Assembly: GCF_000340215.1 (NCBI RefSeq)
Contig: NW_006921538.1
Coordinates: forward strand, 1,550,001-1,614,000
Length of the DNA stretch: 64,000 nucleotides
Reading direction: 5' to 3'
From: Pseudocercospora fijiensis CIRAD86
Taxonomy: Eukaryota > Ascomycota > Dothideomycetes > Mycosphaerellales > Mycosphaerellaceae
In this document: positions 56,395 to 64,000 of the stretch, piece by piece
Numbering within the stretch: position 1 is the stretch's first letter
How the letters are laid out: every line of letters starts with the position of its first letter
Made by a program: the position numbers and the translations under genes
Notes under the pieces: generated by a model
What the model saw: only the letters and a program-made list of their open reading frames with translations
What the model was told of the DNA's origin: nothing
The model's database searches: none

Positions 56395-58194
56395 ATGAAC
56401 TTGCTAGAAGGCGCCGACATTCCCTTGCACTGCAATGTCTGCCCCAAGAAGCCAGACTTCTCCGACGTCAGCCATCTCCTCACTCATATCCAGAGCAAAG
56501 GCCACCTCTCTGCACAGTACAAGGTGTCGGTGAAGGCCAATCACGATGCAGAGGCCAAGCAGCTCATGGAGGACTACAATGAGTGGTACCAGAAGTACAA
56601 CTTGGACGACCTAATGCACGAGCGGTTGAGCCAGAAGGAGAAGAAGAGTCGCTCCGGCAATGGGGCTGCTCGCCGAAGTTCTGCGCGTGAGTTTGCACTG
56701 TTTTGACAACAATTGACCCTCACTCAAGCTTTGACACTGACTCTTTTTCCAGCCAAGTCCAACTCGGCTCGCAGCACACCATCCGCCAGCAACAACGCTG
56801 CTCGTCGGCAGAGCAGACTCCGCACACAGCAGCATCTCCTTGATCCTCAGCTCAATCGTCGTCTTGTTACTGATCCCTTGTCACGATCCGTCACGCCTGC
56901 CAACGGCTTCATTTACAATCCCACCAACTTTCAGAACTTTGCACCACCACCACCGCTTCAGAACTGGGCCTTCGGCAGCTTGCACGACTCGCCGGTGTCC
57001 AACTCCATCAAGCAAGAGAGTGTCGACAGTGATTACGACGACTACGACGACGACGACGACGAAGATTACGAGATAATGGCTCCCGTCACACGCGCTCGCC
57101 GTGTCCCCTACCCGAAGGTGAAGCGCCCGTCCATGAGTGGTTCAATCGCGTCCTACATTAAGGAAGAGGACGCAGAAGAGGAGAACAACGCTAACATCGC
57201 CCCTAAGGGCATCCAGTGGCCTGGAATGCTCCAGTTTGACTCTGCCACGCCTGAACAGAAGCGTCGCCGCAACCAGAAGAAGCATGCATCGGTCCTGATT
57301 GGCCTCCAGCGTGCTAGTGAGAGAATCACTCCCATTGAGATGGTGTTCGATGAGGACGGCATCCTTCGCAAGGAGCGTGATGTCAACGTCCCATTGTCTG
57401 ACGACGACCTCATCAGCGGCGAATCAGCCCCAGAAGACGACGGTGGTCCAAAGCGCCTACGCAAGAAGAAGAGCACCGCTACTCGCGCCGCCCTCCGTAA
57501 CAAGGACGCCAACAGTGGTCGCCTCACTCGCGGCCGCGTCAATGCAGGCTACGGTCAGACTCTCAACGGCCCATACTATGGCGGCGGTTTCGGCGATGTC
57601 GATGATGACGACCTCACCTACCGCGCACGTGGTACCATCAAGCAAGAGAAGCGCTCCGGCATCAGCATCCACCGCGACAATACCGGCCCAGAGATCACGT
57701 TCGACCAGCCTTCCAACATGAACTTCCTCACCTCTGGCTTCGGCTACTCGACCCGTCCGCCACCAGTCACCAATGAGGTGCCATACGGCGGTCAGCGCAT
57801 CCACTCTCGTCAGCCTTCGTGGGGTCAGATGAACACCGGCTTCCGTCCATCTTCCAGCGGCTACGGTACTGTCAACCCCAGCCCTGGCTACCAGATCGGA
57901 GGTATGAGCGGTGGTATGGGCGGATTCGGCAACGCCTTTGGTGCCAACGTGTCTGGTCAGGCCGGCATGACCACTTCCAACCAGGCCAATAGCTCTGGCA
58001 ACAACTCCTTCATCCCAAATCCACTCTTCGGTGGTGGTGGTGGCATGTGGGACATGTTCGGCAATGACATGATGCCCTTCAACTTCGGCGGCAATGGCAG
58101 TGGTGGGGACATGAGGGATGGCACCTTCGCCAACCCCCTCTTCTTGAAGGAGGACAGCGAGGTGACCCTCTCCGCCCAAGGCAGTGAGAAGTAG
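56395..58194 (+). CDS. Zinc-finger protein of unknown function, probably nuclear
   Basis: There are two exons: 56,395-56,686 and 56,753-58,194. The 66-bp phase-1 intron runs GTGAGT...TTTTTCCAG. The product is 577 aa. A single finger at residues 13-37 has C-x2-C and H-x5-H spacing (CNVC...HLLTHIQSKGH), the U1-like/matrin type that binds double-stranded RNA or acts in splicing and chromatin proteins. An acidic run DYDDYDDDDDEDYE comes next, then basic clusters (RARRVPYPKVKRP, KRLRKKK) likely to be nuclear signals. A conserved-looking block around residue 265 reads WPGMLQFDSATPEQKRRRNQ and continues toward MVFDEDGILRKER. The C-terminal 200 residues are Gly/Asn/Met-rich, like low-complexity phase-separating tails. 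I recall similar fungal hypothetical proteins with the PGM-FDSATPE-KR-RNQKK block but know no function. Confidence 0.8.
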
Positions 58195-58379
58195 GATCAT
58201 CTCACAGATAACATACAAGCATTGCATAGCAGATGGCATCTGCTAACATGTAATGTAATGCATCGAGGGGAGAGAGAGCCGAGGGAGGCCGGCTCAGGTG
58301 ATCTTGGCACACTCTTGCATGAGGCTCTCGTTTACTCCAGCGGAGATAGCTTACGGAATATGACAAAAGAACTGCATCC
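58195..58379. other. 3' flank of zinc-finger gene
   Basis: This short non-coding stretch lies before the tandem array and contains no recognisable feature. Confidence 0.35.
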
Positions 58380-61060
58380 TTTTCTCCTTTTCCTTGTCTT
58401 ATTCGTGCTGTTCAAGTCGCAGGTATATGCTGTCGAGGATGTCGAGTACGTCGAGTCGATTTCTACGTGAGCAATTCGCTGTTCACATTTCTTGTCTTTT
58501 TCTCTATGTCTCTCATATAGATTGGTGGTTGTATGGTCTCCGGCATCCAGGCATAGATTGCTGTTGCATCGCGTACTACGGAGAAGAACTAGAGTGAAGC
58601 TAATGTGCGAGCAGGACAAAGCTCACTGCGCGCTTCCGAGTCCTCTCTGTCTCTCATATGGATTGGTCATTGTATGGTCTCCAGCATCCAGGCATAGCTT
58701 GCTGTTATATCGTGTACCGCGGAGAACGACCGGACTGGAGGTAATGTGCGAGTAGGAGAAAGTTCACCGCGCTCTCTTTTTTTCTTATTTTTTCCCCCAA
58801 GTTGGTTGTCGTCGGGTCGAGTATATCGGGTCGAGTCGGTGTCTACGTGAGTGCAATTCGGTGTTTATATCTTTTTTTTTCTTTTTTTTTCTTTTTCTTA
58901 CACACACACACACTCTCTCTCTCTCTCTGTGTGTCTCCTCTATATGTATTGGTTGGTGTGTGGGCTTCGGTATCTGGGTTTAGATTGCTGTTGCGTTGAG
59001 GACGACGGAGAAGAACCCGACTGGAGGTAATGTGTGAGTAGGACGGAGTTCACTGCGCGGGCTTTCTTGATAAGTTGGTTTCCGTGTAGAGAAGCGGGTC
59101 CAGGGTGTTTGAAATCCAGGCATGGCTTTCTATTGCGTTAAGGACCATGGAGAAGAACCAGGCTTAAGCTAGTTGTGAGCGGGACAAAGTTCACTGCGCG
59201 TGCTTTCTTCCGAGTTGGTCTTCATGTTGGGAAGCGCATCCAAGGTGGTCGGGATCGAGGTATAGGATTCTATAACCTCGCAAGTCCGCGGAGAATTACC
59301 AGACAAGCTGACTTGTGAGCAGGAGAAGTTCACTGCGCGCTGTTTCTTTCTGGGTTGGTCTCCATATCGAGAAGTGCCTCTGAGGTCTTCAGAATCCAGG
59401 TATACTATTCCAGTGCGTCGAAGTCCGCGGAGACGACGAGAACAGCTGAGTTGTGAACAGGACAATTCTTACTTCCCCGTCTGATTCTTTAGCTAGTTAC
59501 GGGGAGAGAAGTGCATCCAAGGTCTCCGGGATCCACGTATACTATTCTGTTGTGCTGAAGTCCGCGGAACGACTAGCCGGGAGCTGATTGTGAGCGGGAC
59601 AATTCTTACTTCCTTGTCTTATTCCTCTTTGGCTGGCTCCGTGTAGAGAAGCGTATCCAAGGTCTCCGGGATCCAGGTATACTATTCTATAACCTCGCAC
59701 TCCGCGGAAACAACCAGACTTGAGTTGATTTGTGAGCAGGCAGGACAATGCTTACTTCTTCGTCTTCTTCTTCTTTGGCTCCGCATCCAAGGTCTCCGGA
59801 ATCCAGGCATAGCTTTCTATAGCACCGAGGACTACGGAGAGAACCAGGGTTGAGCTGGTTTGTAAGCAGGCAGGATGATGCTTACTTCCTTGTCTTCTTC
59901 TTCTTTAGCTCCGCATCCAAGGTCTCCGGTATCCAGGTATGCTATTCTATGGCACCGAGGACCACGGAGACAACCAGGGTTGAGATGATTTGCATGCTCA
60001 CTTCCTCTTCTTATCTTCTTTGGCTCCGTATAGAGAAGCGCATCTAAGGTGTTCGGAATCCAGGTATACAATTCTATAGCACCGAGGACTACGGATACAA
60101 CTAGGCTTGAGTTGATTGGTAAGAAGAACAATGCTCACTTCTTCATCTTCTTCTTTGGCTAGTTCCGTACAGAGAAGCGTATCCAAGGTCTCCGGAATCC
60201 AGGTATAGCTTTCTACAACCTCGAAGTCCGCGGAGAACAACTAGGCTTGAGATGATGACATGCTCACTTCCTCGTCTTATCTTCTTTGGTTTCGTGTGGA
60301 GAAGCGCATCCAAGGTCTCCGGAATCCAGGTATACTATTCCATGACCTTGAAGTCCGCGGAAACTCGATCCAGAATCCAGGTCTATGAAGCAGGAGAAGA
60401 CTACCATTGAGCTTGTAGTAACACAATTTTCTTCCTTCTCTTGCCTTCTGACTTCGGGCTACGGTACAGTGGTCTCCAGGTGCGAGGAGGTACATCATAT
60501 CATTATCGACTGTTCCTGAAGAGGGGGAAAAGTAAGAGCTGTCCGATGCTTTCCTTCGGGATGCTGTTGGAAGTCCATCATTGTCTCATCCTTCTACCCT
60601 GGCCTGATCCATCGTATGTGGAATGACACGCTGAGTGCATCGTCCTGTGTCGCGACCGGGAGATCCGATTCTGGTGCACTTTCGGGAAAGCTGTCCAGTT
60701 TTCACTCTAGGGCTCCGATCTCGTCATACTGGCTTGCGCTGTGGCATCCGGATTCCAGATATATTTCAGTGACTTTGGCGATTCGCGGAAGATCGGATCT
60801 TATCACGAGGTTTTGTGAGCTCTCACTCACAAGACATATTGGCTTGCGCTATGGTATCCGGATGCCAGACGTACTGTATCGTCCTGGACGGCTCTGGGGA
60901 GATCAGATCTCATGCTGAGATCGTGTGGGCTGTCCAGTGCTCCTTCAGGGCTCTTATCTCCACACACTAGCTTGCGCTGCGCTAGGCGGACCTACGGTAT
61001 ATCATATCATCGCTGGCAATTCCGAAGAGATCGACACTTGATGCTCGTTTCTGGAGCTTC
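58380..61060 (+). repeat. Tandem array of diverged 125-145-bp units, about 16 copies
   Basis: A unit recurs with the core GGTCTCCGGAATCCAGGTAT, a variable stretch of about 25 bp, then GTCCGCGGAGA, then CTTGAGCTGATTTGTGAGCA-like sequence, a CTTCC(T/C)CGTCTTCTTC run and GTGTAGAGAAGCG. CCGCGGA-like marks fall near 58,571, 58,716, 59,000, 59,143, 59,283, 59,420, 59,560, 59,700, 59,829, 59,957, 60,084, 60,224 and 60,350. A more diverged subset follows near 60,779, 60,890 and 61,010. TCTCCG and CGGAGA are inverted and about 40-50 bases apart, so each unit could fold. Short - strand frames repeat a RIVYLD-like peptide, but no continuous gene exists. It lacks the TpA saturation of the RIP blocks. Simple repeats (T-rich, CA, CT) sit at 58,865-58,940. 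Confidence 0.8.
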
Positions 61061-62588
61061 GACACCATGGTATCCTGAGGGGAATTACCGCATACCGTAT
61101 AGGCCGATCGTCAAAGAGACGGCGTATCGTGAGGATTCCGGCGCTGACACTCCTTTTGTAGCTCTGCTTGAACTTCCATAGCTGACAGGCTTGCTATGCG
61201 AGGATGGTGCTCTGGATTTGAGAAGCAAACCACACAATGGGCCTTACGTTAGAATCTGGCAACCCTCTCAATCTGCCTTTATGACCTCCTGTTGTCTGGT
61301 TTGCTGGCCACGTCCAAAGTCGGCTGGTACTGCATAAGATGCCTCAAATTCTTCAAAATCTGTATGGGCTGGAGAGCTGCCGGTGGCTCTACATGGATGC
61401 GGGAAATTCATATATGAGAGAATGTCTACACTTCTGCGAGACTGCATGCTGACATGTGAAAGTCCGACCTCCGCATGCCACTGTGTCAAGCTCATGTTGA
61501 AGCAGCGCAGGGTGTGTAATACTGCAGCTCATAGTGCGTTCGCCAACAGCCAAGCCGGCTCGCCCTTGAACATGGGGAATGCTTCCACACAGTGGCTCTT
61601 CTAGTCTTACGCCCTTCGTGAAGGCTGTGCTCGAAGGAGCACAATTATATCCCTGATAACTTGAAGGTCAGAGAGAAGCGACTCTTCAAGCAGAAGAAGA
61701 TAGGGCGTCTTCCGCTTTCTTTATGCCTGGTCGGATGGGAGTCATCGAGCGTCGTCGCGACCGACACCATGTCACTGGTGTTCTTGGGATCATAGTGCAG
61801 TATACGCGTCGTCTGCTCGGGTCGATCGTTGACGAGGACATCGAGCGCGTCTTTCGCCAGCAATGCTGCCAATATCTGACCGTGGCTCAGACGTGCCCCT
61901 TTGCTTCCGTCCGCGGGTCTTCGGGGGTTTCGGAGTCTGTTTGATCTTATGGCCATTTCAGTTTGTACTCGCGGCGAGTCGCAAGGTCGTGCTTCCAAAG
62001 CTATCGCTAAGAGGAACCGTCAGTAGGGCGCGCGGGCCCGCGCTACCTTAGCTTCCCAGTATGGTGAGCTATTTCGTACAAGGCATCCTTCCGTCGGCAT
62101 CAAGGCTGAGCCTGTCGTGTCACTGCTGATCGATGGGTTGCGATAGTTCGTATGCGAAGTTGTGAAGAGGTTGATGTCAAAGCCGAAGTCCAGATTCCAG
62201 AGGAAGGAGCGCCTCAGCTCAGCGCCTCGAGATGAGAGCTTGAGCTTAGCACCACATGGTGCCTTAACCTGTAACTCTTCGCAACACTCCCACAATATGG
62301 TATATGAACATCACGTCTTTGCCGAAATGCTGTGCATTGTTGGCTGCGCTACATCTACTTCACGACTCGCATCCTTCGACCGCCAACACCTCGATCTCGC
62401 ATTCACGAGCTGTGTGGAACGCGACACCCACAACCTCGAGGCTGTTGTGTACGGAAAGACATTGGAAATACAGGCAGCACGGTCTGTTGCTGCATGACAT
62501 GACAAACGCAGACTAGCTGCTGTACGGCCTGAGCTCATGTCTGTCGACCGCTGGAGGAGCGAATAGGGCTATATAGGCGCCTGGCGAG
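61061..62588. other. Intergenic region with unsupported frames
   Basis: Frames at 61,645-61,998 and 62,020-62,295 (both -) are close together and could be exons of one gene, but I found no donor/acceptor pair that keeps the frame and no domain. The stretch includes the upstream flank of the Zn2Cys6 gene. Confidence 0.35.
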
Positions 62589-63461
62589 ATGCCGACAAAG
62601 TCTACGGCATGTGCAATGTGCAGGAGACGCAAGATTAGGTGCGATGAAAAACGTCCAGGCTGTGATCGTTGCAAAACTCATGGAGTATCATGTCCTGGAT
62701 ATCGACAGCCCGCTCCCGGGCAGATAGCATTTATGGACCAAACAGCAGAGACGGTTTTGAGATTGTATGGGAAGAACGGTTTAGGAAGAAAAGCATCAAA
62801 TAGCTCGACATCCACTCCTTCAGCTTTTTTGGCCCTACTAAGCAGGAGTGAGTGTTACGGCTAACCATTTCAAAGCCTCGCCAACATCTTCACTAGACGC
62901 AATCATCGATATAGATATGGGCGTAGGGTGCAATCCGACCGACTGGGACGACCTGCTGAACCATGATTTGTACACACGAATGCCTGTTCTGGATTTGCTC
63001 CAAGAAGATGGCTTCTCTGCCACGCCGCCAGAAGACTTCGAGTACTTTGGATGAATCTACTCTCAACTTTAGCTAAGCCATGGTGCTACCCACATACCTT
63101 CCCTCCGCAGCTCTAGAGAGACAAATGATCTATTCCACCTTTATGGACACTTACCTCCCCAATCGGATGGGACAGAAATACGATACCCTTTTTTCTTTTC
63201 TTCAACATTTGATCACGACACTACAGCTGCGACTAGAAGTGGATAACGCATTAGACGCGCTCTCGATAGTGCAGGTTGGATCAGTCTACAAGGATCAAAA
63301 CCTTATTGTGCTATTCAATAAGTCGCGCCATGCAGTCGGAGAGCCGATTTTCAGTTCTACACCACCTGTTACTAAAATTAGTATGTAACTTAGTGTTCTT
63401 GGCATTCGTAGATCTCTACTACTATGCCGAAAACTTTGTCGTCGCTTTTTTAGTAGTATAG
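62589..63461 (+). pseudogene. Zn2Cys6 transcription factor, truncated and decaying
   Basis: The N-terminus has a complete Zn2Cys6 binuclear cluster at residues 8-35 (C-x2-C-x6-C-x6-C-x2-C-x6-C). Exon 1 is 62,589-62,847. A 49-bp intron (62,848-62,896; GTGAGT, GGCTAAC, TTCACTAG) leads to an exon from 62,897 to a TGA at 63,054, giving only 138 aa. Family-like sequence continues past that stop: from 63,080 a frame reads LERQMIYSTFMDTYLP and LDNALDALSI-type sequence (here VDNALDALSIVQVGSVYKDQ). Similarity then shifts frame near 63,310 and continues as FVDLYYYAENF up to about 63,440. There the RIP-mutated mariner relic starts. Usual family length is 400-700 aa, so the gene is broken at two or three points and has lost its C-terminal half. 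Confidence 0.7.
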
Positions 63462-64000
63462 AGCCTTTAAAAGTATTATTATAGCGCGCCTACTAGACGA
63501 CTAACTTAATAAGATTAAGCGCCTCTTCGACGAAGGCAATCTGTCTAATAATGCGATCTCTAAGGTCGTAAACGTTACTAGGCGGACTATTAATAAGCTC
63601 TATAATAATTACCTCTTATTTAGTATATTCTATATTAAGGACCTTGCTAAACTCGGTCGTCTAAGGCGCCTATTACTAATCTATAAAGATATAGGTATAT
63701 CCGCCTATTTCCCGCCTACCTAACTAACCTAGCTCTTACTATAGCGTATATTCGACTTCCTCGCAGACCGACCGACGGCGTACTAAGATAAGGTAGTATA
63801 GTACTTATAGGACGAGTTTAGTGTTATTATAAGTTAGCCGACGGTGTCGCGTATACTAAAGGACCGCAAATAGACGAGAAAGAAGGCGTATCGCGTCGCC
63901 GCCGAGCAGAACAGCGAGTTACGTAATAACTTTAGAATGTAGCAAATAGGTATGTCTACGGATAAGGTCGTAACGGTCGATAAGAGTGCCTCGAATAAGC
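63462..64000 (+). mobile_element. Tc1/mariner-type transposon, RIP-mutated, runs off the window
   Basis: The + strand frame reads an N-terminal helix-turn-helix (KRLFDEGNLSNNAISKVV), then DLAKLGRLRRLLL and a second HTH-like part with SRILKDRK-stop-TRKKAYR and AEQNSELR. The first catalytic Asp appears in VTVDKSASNK, where active relatives read DESA; the Glu-to-Lys change is a G-to-A step. TAG codons interrupt the frame. The left boundary near 63,445-63,470 lies within the decayed Zn2Cys6 gene; I could not define the inverted repeat. The catalytic core beyond the first Asp lies outside the window. Confidence 0.75.

Noticed and set aside
16429..58194. Functional cluster of trafficking genes (phosphatase, recyclin, BET2, RhoGAP)
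   Set aside because: The genes are separated by repeats, lie on both strands and are not known to be co-regulated, so the grouping is probably coincidental.
61645..62295. Possible two-exon - strand gene
   Set aside because: The candidate splice GTAGCG...CTCTTAG gives the wrong phase, and neither frame shows a family.
62848..62875. 28-bp intron in the Zn2Cys6 gene ending at CAAAG
   Set aside because: This is shorter than fungal introns normally are. The TTCACTAG acceptor at 62,896 gives a 49-bp intron in the same phase.

Overview
The window comes from a filamentous ascomycete (Pezizomycotina). The gene content, the short introns (49-66 bp in most cases, with CTAAC/CTGAC-like branch sites) and the gene families suggest a Dothideomycete of the Mycosphaerellales type, but the order is an inference. 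The sequence is a mosaic of gene islands that look unmutated and blocks saturated with TpA, where reading frames stay aligned but Trp and Gln codons have become TAG/TAA. That is the footprint of repeat-induced point mutation (RIP, CpA to TpA), with CpG largely spared.

Layout. 1-13,075 is a RIP block. A Ty3/gypsy chromovirus on the + strand, whose 5' end lies outside the window, is split by a second chromovirus on the - strand (1,817-8,987, 196-bp LTRs, 5-bp target duplication TACAG). A small unidentified relic follows. 13,076-22,341 is a gene island with a secreted GH13 alpha-amylase, a synaptojanin-type polyphosphoinositide phosphatase and a Pro/Ala/Ser-rich repeat protein, all on the - strand. 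22,342-25,916 is a structurally complete but RIP-killed PIF/Harbinger transposon with TTA target duplication, transposase and Myb/SANT partner gene. 25,917-33,200 holds a recyclin-type F-box/Sec10 protein with a CaaX end (+), an epoxide hydrolase-like protein (-) and a small predicted secreted protein (-).

33,200-46,492 is the largest RIP block. A 3.2-kb DUF6589-like reading frame (+) and a RecQ-like helicase reading frame (-) face each other across about 3.7 kb of minisatellites. Two short terminal-inverted-repeat elements lie to the right. 46,493-63,460 is the third island: PRP28 (+), BET2 (-), a RhoGAP (+), a zinc-finger protein of unknown function (+), a 2.7-kb tandem array of diverged 125-145-bp units, and a decayed Zn2Cys6 regulator. 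At 63,460 a RIP-mutated Tc1/mariner transposase begins and runs off the window.

How the genes fit together. The intact genes are mostly housekeeping: mRNA splicing (PRP28), Rab prenylation (BET2), endosome recycling (recyclin), phosphoinositide turnover (synaptojanin type) and Rho signalling (RhoGAP). Four of the five concern membrane traffic or polarity, but I see no operon-like logic and treat this as chance. The amylase and the small secreted protein face the environment. The most unusual features are the DUF6589-like/RecQ-like convergent pair with its internal minisatellites and the tandem array whose units carry inverted TCTCCG/CGGAGA arms.
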